Source: Ruminococcaceae bacterium UBA6392 (lineage in GTDB: Bacteria; Bacillota; Clostridia; Oscillospirales; Acutalibacteraceae). From it: a stretch of 18,181 bases of DNA. Positions within the stretch are counted from its first letter, which is position 1. The number at the start of each line of letters is the position of its first letter. Location of the stretch: assembly GCA_002438685.1 (NCBI GenBank), contig DJQG01000131.1, forward strand, positions 5,900 to 24,080. Reading direction: 5' to 3'. Positions 4,985 through 12,088 of this stretch are shown piece after piece. The translations under genes were made by a program, and so were the position numbers. The notes under the pieces are model-generated. The model was not told the origin of the DNA, did not search any database, and saw only the letters and a list, made by a program, of their open reading frames with translations.

Positions 4985-6907
4985 TTACTGCTTGCCGCCT
5001 GTATCCTCTTTCCATGTGTTTGCGCCGAAATCGACGGTAACAACTGTGCCGTCGGAATAATAAGTGCGCTGGACGCGCGAGCCGTCAACAAATTCGTGGC
5101 GAACCATCTCTTTGTCGCAGAGCTTCGTCTGAAGAGCGCAGAGACGCTCGACGCGCGCTATTTCTTTTTTCAGCGCGCCGTCTTCAATCAGATCGACATC
5201 CGCCGAACGTTCATCGCTGCCGACCTTGAAATCCTTTTCGCCGTAGCAATGAATATACGGCATACCGGCGTGCATTGCGCAATAGAGCTCGCCGCTCTCG
5301 CCCTTGGGGATTCCCCAGTTGTTCCACCAATCCCACGGGATAACAAGGCAGTCGTGATAGACAAGGCTCAGCAGCGGAATCGGTATGCCGGTCGCCTGAC
5401 CGTTGACCTGTGGGCGCAGCGCGTGCGGACCGTGGTGCACAAGGCAGATGCTGTTGATAAGCTGAGCGCCCGGCTCCTCCGAGGACATAATAAGACCCTT
5501 TTTGTTCAAATAGTCAAAGCACTCGGCGCGGTATTTTATGCTCTGCTCACGGGTTATCTTATGGTGCGGGTGGAAGCACTCATCGCCCCACATTATGGAG
5601 AAAACATCGAGATACGCGCCCTGAACATCTATGCCGTGCTCCTCGAGCTCGGTGTATGTTTTCTTGACAAAATCGGGAGCCTGCGAAGTGCAGAGGAAGG
5701 AGTGCTCACCGCCGTCCCATATCGAGCAATAGGGATGCCCGCCGTCGATATCCGTGACCGCCTTTTCCATATCAAAGAACTTCGAGGAATAATAGAAATC
5801 GCGGTACTGATCGTGCAGGGCAAAGATATAGCCGAGCTCGCGGCAGGTGTCGGCAAGCTCTTTCATGCCGTCCCAACCGCCTGCTTCCGGGCAGGGCGGT
5901 AGTATATAAGGATGGTCGTTGTCATAGCCGTGTTCGCCCCAGCCGTCGGTGTGGATATAGAGCTTTTTGAGTCCCGCCGCCTTGAGCGCTCTCATCTGCT
6001 CGGCGCGCTTATAAAACGAGGCATATAGAACCGAGTTCTGCCCGCCCTCAACATAGAATTGGGACTTCGGCTGTATATTCGAATATATCTTATGGTGCAG
6101 AACCGGGCAGCCGATAAGGTTCTCGATATTTTTATTTTCGTCTATCTTCTCCCGGAGTGTTTTTAATTCGCCCCTGCCGGAGAGATACTTTCTGTAGTCT
6201 TTTGCAACTGTGTTATAATCGCCGCCGTGATGGAAAACAAAGCGTATCCTGCGCTCATAGGAGAGCTTGCCGAGAGACGAAGCCCAATGGACGGAGCTCA
6301 AAAATGCGCCGTGATGACCGAAAGACGAGAATATGCAGGCGTCATAGGGCGTTTCGACAATCGCCGAAAACATTCTGTCGTCGCATACCCTGCCCCAGAC
6401 GGGCATATAGCAGTCACCGGTGTTTATCTTGCGAAGATACTTCGTATAGGCAAGAGTCGAGGCGAAGTTTTCTTTGTATCCGTCGGGCAGCATGAAGCCC
6501 TGGCGCATGGCATCGACATGATAGGATACTTTGCCTTTTTTCTTCGAGTTAAACGGCGCAGGGAAATAGACGGCGCGGATATCATAGCCCGTCTCGTTTT
6601 CGGCTTTTATCGAGAAAACGACACAGTTTCCGTCCTCAACGCGCGCGTCAGTCACGAGCGAAAAATCGAGCACCTTGCCGAACGCCACGAATTTTTCATA
6701 GCGGCATGTTACGCTCTTCCCGTCCTGCCGGACAGTCTTTTTCACCGCGCTCTGAAGAGTTCTGTATGTAGTACGGTACTTTTTGCCGATTTTCTTTCGA
6801 ATTATGACATACGGCAGTCTGCCGTCGCTGACCCACTGAAAGCCGTCGTGGTCGATTGTATAATCGCCGGTCAATTTATTGAATGAAATTTTAAGCTGCT
6901 CGTTCAT
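4985..6907 (-). CDS. Glycoside hydrolase-like protein (resembles DUF5696/GH101-GH129-type barrels)
   Basis: A 640-residue protein with no signal peptide, so probably cytosolic. Residues 1-230 look like an N-terminal beta-sandwich; about 290-580 look like a TIM barrel: LKKLYIHTDGWGEHGYDN (314-330), DGMKELADTCRELGY (346-360), IFALHDQYRD (361-370), QGAYLDVFS (429-437), SSEEPG (475-480) and WDWWNNWG farther on. Asp434 in the YLDV strand and Glu477/Glu478 about 43 residues later are plausible nucleophile and acid/base of a retaining alpha-glycosidase, as in GH101/GH129 enzymes, but family membership is inferred from look only. ATG with GGAGG five bases upstream. Substrate unknown; the fucosidase at the other end of the window hints at host- or plant-glycan use. 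Confidence 0.7.
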   Translation of the reverse strand: MNEQLKISFNKLTGDYTIDHDGFQWVSDGRLPYVIIRKKIGKKYRTTYRTLQSAVKKTVRQDGKSVTCRYEKFVAFGKVLDFSLVTDARVEDGNCVVFSIKAENETGYDIRAVYFPAPFNSKKKGKVSYHVDAMRQGFMLPDGYKENFASTLAYTKYLRKINTGDCYMPVWGRVCDDRMFSAIVETPYDACIFSSFGHHGAFLSSVHWASSLGKLSYERRIRFVFHHGGDYNTVAKDYRKYLSGRGELKTLREKIDENKNIENLIGCPVLHHKIYSNIQPKSQFYVEGGQNSVLYASFYKRAEQMRALKAAGLKKLYIHTDGWGEHGYDNDHPYILPPCPEAGGWDGMKELADTCRELGYIFALHDQYRDFYYSSKFFDMEKAVTDIDGGHPYCSIWDGGEHSFLCTSQAPDFVKKTYTELEEHGIDVQGAYLDVFSIMWGDECFHPHHKITREQSIKYRAECFDYLNKKGLIMSSEEPGAQLINSICLVHHGPHALRPQVNGQATGIPIPLLSLVYHDCLVIPWDWWNNWGIPKGESGELYCAMHAGMPYIHCYGEKDFKVGSDERSADVDLIEDGALKKEIARVERLCALQTKLCDKEMVRHEFVDGSRVQRTYYSDGTVVTVDFGANTWKEDTGGKQ

Positions 6908-6925
6908 GTGAACCTCCGATATTTC

Positions 6926-6939
6926 GTCGCGTTAGCGAC
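6926..6939. promoter_or_regulatory. Inverted repeat between hydrolase promoter and ribosome site
   Basis: GTCGC-GTTA-GCGAC, just downstream of the expected transcription start. It could be a repressor operator or a weak leader hairpin. Confidence 0.3.
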
Positions 6940-6950
6940 CGTTTTCTACA

Positions 6951-6959
6951 ATTATAGCA
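6951..6959 (-). promoter_or_regulatory. Extended -10 promoter of the hydrolase gene
   Basis: Minus-strand TGCTATAAT (6959-6951): a perfect -10 with a TG extension. No convincing -35 is present at 17-18 bp, so the extension or an activator must compensate. Confidence 0.65.
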
Positions 6960-6981
6960 TATGTTTTATCTTTTCGCATTC

Positions 6982-6995
6982 TTTAAGCGCTAAAA
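6982..6995. promoter_or_regulatory. LacI/CcpA-type operator-like palindrome
   Basis: TTTAAGCGCTAAAA is a near-palindrome centred on AGCGCT, the central core common in LacI-family and catabolite-response (cre-like) sites. It lies just upstream of the -35 region of the hydrolase gene, fitting carbon-source control. The full cre consensus is not met. Confidence 0.35.
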
Positions 6996-7132
6996 GGAGC
7001 AGAAGAGCTTACGAAAAGCTATCAATACAGGTTCAGAAAATTCTATTTAAAGACAGGACTATAGAAAACAGCCGCTGAGCGTGGCCGCAAAAGAACTTGA
7101 AAAAATGATAATAGAACCGGCGAGCGAAAAGT

Positions 7133-7163
7133 AAAAATAGGCAAGTATCTGATGATACCTGCC
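7133..7163 (-). terminator. Terminator of the tRNA-Leu gene
   Basis: Arms 7154-7163 and 7140-7149 form a 10-bp stem with one G-T pair and a 4-base loop, followed on the minus strand by TATTTTTACTTTT. It begins ten bases after the tRNA CCA end. The stretch 7000-7130 holds nothing else recognisable. Confidence 0.85.
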
Positions 7164-7172
7164 CATTTTGGC

Positions 7173-7255
7173 TGGTGCGGATAACAGGGATCGAACCTGC
7201 ATGGTTGCCCACCGGATCCTAAATCCGGCGCGTCTGCCAATTCCGCCATATCCGC
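7173..7255 (-). tRNA. tRNA-Leu (anticodon UAG)
   Basis: Minus-strand class II tRNA with acceptor stem GCGGATA/TATCCGC, discriminator A and an encoded CCA end (7175-7173). The D-loop is typical of tRNA-Leu. The anticodon stem CCGGA/TCCGG encloses loop TTTAGGA, giving anticodon UAG, which reads CUA and other CUN leucine codons. It has a longer variable arm (GGGCAACC region) and T-arm GCAGG-TTCGATC-CCTGT. The match to bacterial tRNA-Leu is complete. It has its own promoter and terminator and is a single-gene unit. Confidence 0.97.
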
Positions 7256-7302
7256 ATATATGCCGCCCGCGGAATACCCGGCTCGGCTTCTGACTGCTAT
7301 AT

Positions 7303-7331
7303 ATTATATCAGGGATAATAATTATTTTCAA
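7303..7331 (-). promoter_or_regulatory. Promoter of tRNA-Leu
   Basis: Minus-strand TTGAAA (7331-7326), 17-bp spacer ending TGA (extended -10), TATAAT (7308-7303). Near-consensus, as usual for a stable RNA gene. It is divergent from the rpmB promoter about 40 bp away. Confidence 0.88.
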
Positions 7332-7369
7332 GTTTTTCGCGCCGAGAGCTATAAAAAATAAAAAAAAGC

Positions 7370-7398
7370 TTGCTTTTTTGCGAGTTATCTGTTATCAT
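7370..7398 (+). promoter_or_regulatory. Promoter of rpmB
   Basis: TTGCTT (7370-7375), 17-bp spacer, TATCAT (7393-7398). The expected start is near 7405, about 30 bases before the ATG. Confidence 0.75.
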
Positions 7399-7434
7399 AT
7401 CATCTGTTACCGAGTAAAGAAGGAGGTGCGACAC

Positions 7435-7623
7435 ATGGCAAAATGCGAATATTGCGGTAAGGATGTGTCTTTCGGCATCAAGGTTTCCCATTCTCACAGA
7501 CGTTCAAACAGAACCTGGAAGCCCAACATTAAAAGGGTCAAGGCTATAGTGAACGGCTCTCCCAAGAGAGTTTATGCATGTACTCGTTGCCTTCGTTCCG
7601 GCAAAGTTACACGCGCTGTCTGA
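7435..7623 (+). CDS. rpmB: 50S ribosomal protein L28
   Basis: Structural protein of the large ribosomal subunit, 62 residues, the normal length. It has the L28 signature SHSHRRSNRTWKPNIKRVKA (19-38). Two CXXC pairs, Cys4/Cys7 and Cys49/Cys52, make this the zinc-binding (C+) form; many bacteria also carry a C- paralogue used under zinc limitation. The start is ATG 7435 with AAGGAGGTG upstream. A frame open from 7378 lacks a ribosome site there and begins upstream of the promoter -10, so it is not used. It is a monocistronic unit bounded by its own promoter and terminator. Confidence 0.97.
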   Translation: MAKCEYCGKDVSFGIKVSHSHRRSNRTWKPNIKRVKAIVNGSPKRVYACTRCLRSGKVTRAV

Positions 7624-7640
7624 TGACCGAACAGATATTC

Positions 7641-7674
7641 ACGGCACTGTTTTAAACGGTGCCGTAATTTTTTT
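7641..7674 (+). terminator. Terminator of rpmB
   Basis: ACGGCAC pairs with GTGCCGT (7641-7647 with 7659-7665), extended inward by GTTT/AAAC through a T-G pair, followed by a run of seven T. It begins 17 bases after the stop. Confidence 0.92.
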
Positions 7675-7724
7675 GCCTTTTTATATTCACGCTCCGGCAT
7701 CTTTTTGGGCGAGATATAATACTA

Positions 7725-7748
7725 TTATATATTCTGTTATATATTCTG
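7725..7748. repeat. Perfect 12-bp tandem duplication
   Basis: TTATATATTCTG occurs twice head to tail (7725-7736, 7737-7748) in the AT-rich spacer between rpmB and groES. Probably a slippage product. Confidence 0.6.
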
Positions 7749-7766
7749 TACCTTCCTGACTGCCAA

Positions 7767-7795
7767 CAAAGTTTATGACATAATTGTAAACTTTG
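7767..7795. promoter_or_regulatory. Perfect 9-bp inverted repeat upstream of the groESL promoter
   Basis: CAAAGTTTA - 11 bp - TAAACTTTG. The arm centres are 20 bp apart (two helical turns) and the element ends ten bases before the groES -35. It is distinct from CIRCE and does not resemble the CtsR heptad repeat. Candidate site for a second regulator. Confidence 0.45.
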
Positions 7796-7805
7796 GAAAA
7801 AGGTA

Positions 7806-7834
7806 TTGATTTTTGGTACAAATGGGTTTAGAAT
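7806..7834 (+). promoter_or_regulatory. Sigma-A promoter of groES-groEL
   Basis: TTGATT (7806-7811), 17-bp spacer, TAGAAT (7829-7834). The start is expected near 7841, inside CIRCE, so HrcA bound there would block transcription. Confidence 0.85.
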
Positions 7835-7839
7835 ATGAA

Positions 7840-7866
7840 TTAGCACTCGGGGATGTAGAGTGCCAA
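7840..7866. promoter_or_regulatory. CIRCE element (HrcA operator)
   Basis: TTAGCACTC - 9 bp - GAGTGCCAA. It matches the consensus TTAGCACTC-N9-GAGTGCTAA except for one base in the right arm. It is placed over the groES transcription start and would be bound by the heat-shock repressor HrcA. Confidence 0.97.
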
Positions 7867-7909
7867 AGGATTTTTAAGCTTGCATTTTTATAATTCAGGA
7901 GGAATCGAT

Positions 7910-8194
7910 ATGAACATTAAACCGCTTGCAGACAGAGTTGTTGTCAAGCCTGTCGAGGTTGAAGAAACTACGAGCAGCGGCATTATCCTCGCCGCTTCCG
8001 CTCAGGAAAAGCCCCAGGTCGCTGAGGTCGTTGCAGTGGGTCCCGGCGGACTTGTTGACGGCAAGGAAGTTGAGATGTACGTCAAGGTCGGCGACAGAGT
8101 CATAACCGGCAAATATTCCGGCACTGAGGTCAAGCTCAACAAAGAGGAATACACCATAGTCCGTCAGAGCGACATTCTCGCTATCGTAGAATAA
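7910..8194 (+). CDS. groES: Co-chaperonin GroES (Hsp10)
   Basis: Forms the heptameric lid of the GroEL folding chamber in the cytosol. It starts MNIKPLADRVVVKPVEVEE, then the mobile loop TTSSGIILAASAQEKP (20-35) that contacts GroEL, AVGPGG and the C-terminal YTIVRQSDILAIVE, all typical. 94 aa, normal length. The start is ATG 7910 with GGAGG upstream; an in-frame ATG at 7880 has no such site. It is followed after 16 bp by groEL in one CIRCE-controlled operon. Confidence 0.98.
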   Translation: MNIKPLADRVVVKPVEVEETTSSGIILAASAQEKPQVAEVVAVGPGGLVDGKEVEMYVKVGDRVITGKYSGTEVKLNKEEYTIVRQSDILAIVE

Positions 8195-8210
8195 TCGGAG
8201 GTAATTCATC

Positions 8211-9854
8211 ATGGCAAAACAGATCATTTACGGCGAGGAAGCCCGCAAGGCTCTCCAGGCCGGTATCGATAAGCTCGCTAACACAGTTAAAATCACGCTC
8301 GGTCCCAAGGGCAGAAACGTTGTACTCGACAAGAAGTACGGCGCTCCCCTCATCACCAACGACGGTGTCACCATCGCCAAGGATGTTGAGCTCGAAGATC
8401 CCTTTGAGAACATGGGCGCTCAGCTGATAAAAGAAGTCGCCACAAAGACAAACGATGTCGCCGGCGACGGCACCACCACCGCTACCCTGCTCGCTCAGGC
8501 ACTCGTCCGCGAGGGCATGAAGAACGTTGTTGCAGGCGCAAACCCGATGGTCATCAAGAAGGGCATTCAGAAGGCTGTTGACGCCGCTATTGAGGCTGTC
8601 AAGTCCCACTCTCAGCCTGTTAAGGGCACCGATGACATCGCAAGAATAGCCACCATTTCCTCCGCTGACGAGGACATCGGCAGAATCATTGCCGACGCTA
8701 TGGAGAAGGTCACCTCTGACGGCGTTATCACCGTTGAGGAGTCGAAGATTGCGCAGACCGAGGCAGAGGTTGTCGAGGGCATGCAGTTCGACAGAGGCTA
8801 CATCTCCCCCTACATGGTAACCGACACCGACAAGATGGAAGCTGTCATTGACGACGCTCTCATCCTTATCACAGACAAGAAGATTGCAAGCATTCAGGAT
8901 CTTCTTCCCCTGCTCGAGCAGATCATGCACGCAGGCGGAAAGCTTATCATCATCGCTGAGGACATCGAGGGCGAGGCTCTTTCGACCATCCTTGTCAACA
9001 AGCTTCGCGGCGTGTTCACCTGCGTGGGCATCAAGGCTCCCGGCTTCGGCGACAGACGCAAGGAGATGCTCCAGGATATCGCTATCCTCACCGGCGGCAA
9101 GGTCATCACCTCCGAGCTCGGTCTTGAGCTCAAGGACACCCAGATTTCCGATCTCGGTCGCGCACGCCAGGTCAAGGTCTCCAAGGAGAACACCATCATT
9201 GTTGACGGCGCAGGCGACAAGGACGCTATCAAGTCCAGAGTCAACCAGATCCGCACCCAGATCGAGAACACCGCTTCCGACTATGACAGAGAGAAGCTTC
9301 AGGAGCGCCTTGCAAAGCTTGCAGGCGGCGTAGCGGTCATCAAGGTCGGCGCAGCTACCGAGACCGAGATGAAGGAGAAGAAGCTCCGCATTGAGGATGC
9401 TCTTGCAGCAACGAAGGCGGCTGTTGAAGAGGGTTCCGTTGCAGGCGGCGGCGTCGCACTGCTCAACGCTATCCCCGCAGTCAAGGCTCTGCTTGACAGC
9501 ACCGAGGATTCCGACGAGAAGACCGGCGTGAAGATCGTTCTCAAGGCTCTCGAAGAGCCCGTTCGCCAGATCGCTTCCAACGCGGGACTTGAGGGTTCGG
9601 TTATCATCAACCACATTGTTGAGTCCGGCAAAGTAGGCTACGGCTACAACTTCGCTTCCGACGGATATGTTGACATGTTTGAGGCAGGCGTTGTTGACCC
9701 GACAAAGGTCACCCGCTCCGCTCTGCAGAACGCCGCTTCCGTTGCGGCAATGGTTCTGACCACCGAGAGCCTTGTCACCGACAAGCCCGACCCGGCAGCA
9801 GACGCGGCAAACGCCGCAGCGATGGCTGCACAGGCCGGCGGCGGAATGTATTAA
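8211..9854 (+). CDS. groEL: Chaperonin GroEL (Hsp60)
   Basis: ATP-driven 14-mer chaperonin that folds newly made and damaged proteins. It has the nucleotide-binding element TLGPKGRNVVLDKKYGAP, AGDGTTTATLLAQ (with the catalytic Asp of the DGTTT motif), the apical-domain segment MQFDRGYISPYMVT, AAVEEGSVAGGGVALL, and a C-terminal tail rich in Ala and Gly ending GGGMY. 547 aa, full length. Start ATG with GGAGG. Its codon use is strongly biased toward C/G at third positions, as expected for a highly expressed gene. It is terminated by the hairpin at 9879-9910. Confidence 0.99.
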   Translation: MAKQIIYGEEARKALQAGIDKLANTVKITLGPKGRNVVLDKKYGAPLITNDGVTIAKDVELEDPFENMGAQLIKEVATKTNDVAGDGTTTATLLAQALVREGMKNVVAGANPMVIKKGIQKAVDAAIEAVKSHSQPVKGTDDIARIATISSADEDIGRIIADAMEKVTSDGVITVEESKIAQTEAEVVEGMQFDRGYISPYMVTDTDKMEAVIDDALILITDKKIASIQDLLPLLEQIMHAGGKLIIIAEDIEGEALSTILVNKLRGVFTCVGIKAPGFGDRRKEMLQDIAILTGGKVITSELGLELKDTQISDLGRARQVKVSKENTIIVDGAGDKDAIKSRVNQIRTQIENTASDYDREKLQERLAKLAGGVAVIKVGAATETEMKEKKLRIEDALAATKAAVEEGSVAGGGVALLNAIPAVKALLDSTEDSDEKTGVKIVLKALEEPVRQIASNAGLEGSVIINHIVESGKVGYGYNFASDGYVDMFEAGVVDPTKVTRSALQNAASVAAMVLTTESLVTDKPDPAADAANAAAMAAQAGGGMY

Positions 9855-9878
9855 TCCAAAGCTGAATAAATAATTTGA

Positions 9879-9910
9879 GCCGCTCGGGCAACCGGGCGGC
9901 TTGATTTTTT
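9879..9910 (+). terminator. Terminator of groESL
   Basis: Arms 9879-9887 and 9892-9900 form a 9-bp GC-rich stem with a GCAA tetraloop, followed by TTGATTTTTT. Confidence 0.92.
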
Positions 9911-9939
9911 GTATTGTGCAGGTTAGGATTTGTCGTAAC

Positions 9940-9957
9940 ATTGCGAATTGACGCAAT
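9940..9957. repeat. Small inverted repeat in the groEL/lipoprotein spacer
   Basis: ATTGCG-AATTGA-CGCAAT, between two convergent terminators. No ORF or promoter is associated with it. Confidence 0.3.
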
Positions 9958-10040
9958 ACTGTATGTGAGAATACAAAAGTCCTCCTAACTCTTCCGTTAA
10001 ATGTAACATCACAATTAAAAGCCGAACCGAATATACACAG

Positions 10041-10075
10041 AAAATTTCCCTCCCATGCGTGCACGGGAGGGTTTT
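10041..10075 (-). terminator. Terminator of the lipoprotein gene (probably bidirectional)
   Basis: CCCTCCC and GGGAGGG (10048-10054, 10065-10071) form a stem that can extend inward through a G-T pair and TGC/GCA. The minus-strand tail is AAATTTT and the plus-strand tail TTTTGTT. It starts six bases after the lipoprotein stop. Confidence 0.8.
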
Positions 10076-10076
10076 G

Positions 10077-11963
10077 TTATGCTGTTTGGGTATTCTGATT
10101 TGCACTTTGGGTGCTTGACTTCTGTCCGCTCTGTGCGGAATTATTTTGGCGCGGGTCGCCGTCGGGCGGCGTGGGTCTGCTGCCGGAGTTACCGCTGCCG
10201 TTGCTCTGCCGACTGGGGTCACCGTCGGGCGGTGTGCCGCCGGGCCGCTGTCCGCCCTGTCCGCTGCCCATTGAGTCGCTGCCATAAATTATACTTTCAA
10301 GCGTCACCGATTGACTCTGACCGCAGGCAGTCACGGTATATGTGCCGCCCTTTGTCAGTCCCGGGCAGCTGACGACAACGCAGCTGTAGTTCTTGCTCGG
10401 CGTATATTCGGCGAGCACATTGCCGCTTGAATCCGCAATGCTTATCTTGCCGCTTGCAAACGACTGATAAGTGAGCATTATGCTGCCCTGGGTCGAGCTG
10501 TCGCCGAAGTTCTGCGCCATGCCGCTCGAGCCCGCCGCTATCACGATGCCGCCGGTTATCGCCGCTGTGCCGTCATAGTCAAGTGCGCAACCGCCGCTTA
10601 TCGGTCCGCTGACATATATCTCGCCGCCGGATACGGTAAGATTTCCGTTCGAGTCGATGCCGTCGCCCGACGCATCAATGTTTATCGTGCCGCCTGAAAT
10701 GTTGATATAGTAAGAAGATGAACTACCGAATGTGTCCCTCGCCATACCGCCGCCGAAGCCGCTCTCATCGTTTCCGCCAGCGGCGTTTATTCCGTCGTCG
10801 CTCGCGGTTATTGTTATCTTGCCGCCCGATATATCTATCGTTGCGCCCTCAAGTCCCTCGTAGCTCTTTGAAATATTTATCGTGCCGCCGCTTATCTTTA
10901 AGCTTTCGTCCGCATGGACTCCGTCGTCGCCTGTCGATATAGCGAATGTGCCGCCGGATATCTCGGCGCTGCCGTTTGAATGGACAGCATCGTCGCAGCA
11001 GTCGAGAGTGAATGTGCCATCGAGAATAGCGATGCTCTTTCCCGCCTTTATGCCCTTTGCACTCGCGTCGTCGCTTATCTTCGCGCCGCTTCCGCCGCCC
11101 GATTTGATATTTATATCGCCGCCGCTTATCGTCATGACCGTCTCAGCCTGCATGCCGTCCTCGCCGGAGACGAGGGTCAAATCGGAGTTGACGGAGGTTA
11201 TATAGCCGAGCGTTTTGTCGCTGTCATTGGTCGAGCGCAGAGCGTCGCCGCCGCTTGTGACGGATACTTTAGCACTCTTGAGAGTCAGATAATCCTTGCC
11301 GTTTATACCGTGATTCTTCGCATTTACGGTTATCGCCGCGGAGTCGATTCTTAGCGTATCCTTGCCTGTGATGCCGTTGTTGAAGTTGGCGTTCACCGTC
11401 AGACTGCCCGCTCCCGCGATAATAAGATCGGACTTCGAATAGAGGCAGGCGTTCGGTTCTTCGTCCTCTGATGACGAATAGCTGTCGGAATAGGTGTAGC
11501 TCTCGCCGTCGGTCAGTTTGTTTTCGGTATCCTTGAGCAGATAGACGGTCGCGGAAGACGCTTTATAGACATAGAGCGGACTGCTGTATGAGCAGGTTAT
11601 ATCCGCACCGTTCAGGACTACCGTCACCTCTTTGTCGGGCGCGTTAACAACTATTCTGCCGTTTGAGAGCGTACCGCTGAAAACATAAACGCCGCCCTCG
11701 GTTATAGTCACCGTGCTGTCCTTTTCTTCGGCTCCGCTGCCGCTTATATTTATATTGGTATCGGACAGCGTGATTTTTGTTGCATTTGTGAGGTCGGGTT
11801 CTGCGACGCTCTGGCTTAGTACCGCCTGAACCGCCTCGTTGCTGCTTGTCTGCGTGGCGCCTGTTGTGCCGCTGTTATCTGTATTATTGCGGCAGGCGCA
11901 CAGCGTGCCTACAATCAGAAACACGCAAAGCAACAATGATAAAAGCCTTTTTGTCCTTTTCAT
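10077..11963 (-). CDS. Carbohydrate-binding beta-helix lipoprotein (Cthe_2159-like)
   Basis: Predicted exported, lipid-anchored protein: the signal MKRTKRLLSLLLCVFLIVGT ends at lipobox LCAC with Cys24. Residues about 55-545 are a right-handed beta-helix-like repeat array in which units such as ISGGTINI, SGGDINI, DDGVHADESL and DDGINAAGG recur, the pattern of the Cthe_2159-type domain (reported to bind cellulose and acidic polysaccharide). The last 67 residues are a Gly/Pro/Ser/Gln/Asn-rich tail with PPDGDP twice, probably flexible. 628 aa; ATG with GGAGG upstream. It is divergent from the VTC polymerase and shares with it a region holding four regulator boxes, so it is probably co-regulated. 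Ligand not determinable from sequence. Confidence 0.85.
   Translation of the reverse strand: MKRTKRLLSLLLCVFLIVGTLCACRNNTDNSGTTGATQTSSNEAVQAVLSQSVAEPDLTNATKITLSDTNINISGSGAEEKDSTVTITEGGVYVFSGTLSNGRIVVNAPDKEVTVVLNGADITCSYSSPLYVYKASSATVYLLKDTENKLTDGESYTYSDSYSSSEDEEPNACLYSKSDLIIAGAGSLTVNANFNNGITGKDTLRIDSAAITVNAKNHGINGKDYLTLKSAKVSVTSGGDALRSTNDSDKTLGYITSVNSDLTLVSGEDGMQAETVMTISGGDINIKSGGGSGAKISDDASAKGIKAGKSIAILDGTFTLDCCDDAVHSNGSAEISGGTFAISTGDDGVHADESLKISGGTINISKSYEGLEGATIDISGGKITITASDDGINAAGGNDESGFGGGMARDTFGSSSSYYINISGGTINIDASGDGIDSNGNLTVSGGEIYVSGPISGGCALDYDGTAAITGGIVIAAGSSGMAQNFGDSSTQGSIMLTYQSFASGKISIADSSGNVLAEYTPSKNYSCVVVSCPGLTKGGTYTVTACGQSQSVTLESIIYGSDSMGSGQGGQRPGGTPPDGDPSRQSNGSGNSGSRPTPPDGDPRQNNSAQSGQKSSTQSANQNTQTA
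10155..10236. repeat. Repeat coding for the lipoprotein tail
   Basis: Two 19-bp copies (10155-10173 and 10218-10236, 17 of 19 identical) lie 63 bp or 21 codons apart, in frame. They encode the duplicated PPDGDP segments. Confidence 0.65.
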
Positions 11964-11992
11964 ATCGAGACCTCCTTTTGGTTTCTGCCCGT

Positions 11993-11998
11993 ATTCTA
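11993..11998 (-). promoter_or_regulatory. -10 box of the lipoprotein promoter
   Basis: Minus-strand TAGAAT (11998-11993), exactly 9 bp after the promoter-proximal regulator box TTTAGC. There is no good -35; the regulator boxes occupy its place, as in activator-dependent promoters. Confidence 0.65.
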
Positions 11999-12005
11999 CC
12001 GCCGC

Positions 12006-12051
12006 AAGCTAAAAGCAACCTAAAGGAAAATCTTTAGGTTAGCTTTAAGTT
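12006..12051. promoter_or_regulatory. Divergent double operator for an OmpR-family regulator
   Basis: Right half, plus strand: CTTTAGGTT (12032-12040), 2 bp, CTTTAAGTT (12043-12051). Left half, minus strand: CTTTAGGTT (12025-12017), 2 bp, TTTTAGCTT (12014-12006). Each half is a direct repeat with an 11-bp period, and the halves are mirror images around a 6-bp centre. The cores read TTTAGG-N5-TTTAAG and TTTAGG-N5-TTTAGC, close to the CiaR-type pattern TTTAAG-N5-TTTAAG. Each half is 9 bp from its -10. The likely binder is the response regulator at 13516-14193. Confidence 0.75.
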
Positions 12052-12058
12052 CGCCGTA

Positions 12059-12064
12059 TATAAT
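12059..12064 (+). promoter_or_regulatory. -10 box of the VTC-DUF4956 operon promoter
   Basis: TATAAT, 9 bp after the box TTTAAG. The normal -35 position (12036-12041) falls inside the regulator repeats and is a poor match. The start is expected near 12071, 18 bases before the ATG. Confidence 0.75.
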
Positions 12065-12088
12065 CGCAGCATAAAGGAGGCGCAAGCA

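Noticed and set aside
5096..5902. 268-codon plus-strand frame within the hydrolase gene
   Set aside because: Shadow of a well-supported minus-strand gene; no ribosome site or promoter and no recognisable motif.
6981..6997. CTTTAAGCGCTAAAAGG as another TTTARG regulator site
   Set aside because: It lacks the 11-bp direct repeat and the 9-bp distance to a -10 box; it is better described as an AGCGCT-centred palindrome.
7725..7748. Tandem 12-bp duplication as a CRISPR or regulatory array
   Set aside because: Only two adjacent AT-rich copies without spacers; most simply replication slippage.
8181..10064. A 627-codon open frame antisense to groEL
   Set aside because: It mirrors the strongly biased codon use of groEL, has no ribosome site, no recognisable domain (a Leu/Val/Asp/Gly-rich composition from reverse-complemented codons), and runs across the groESL terminator and ribosome sites.
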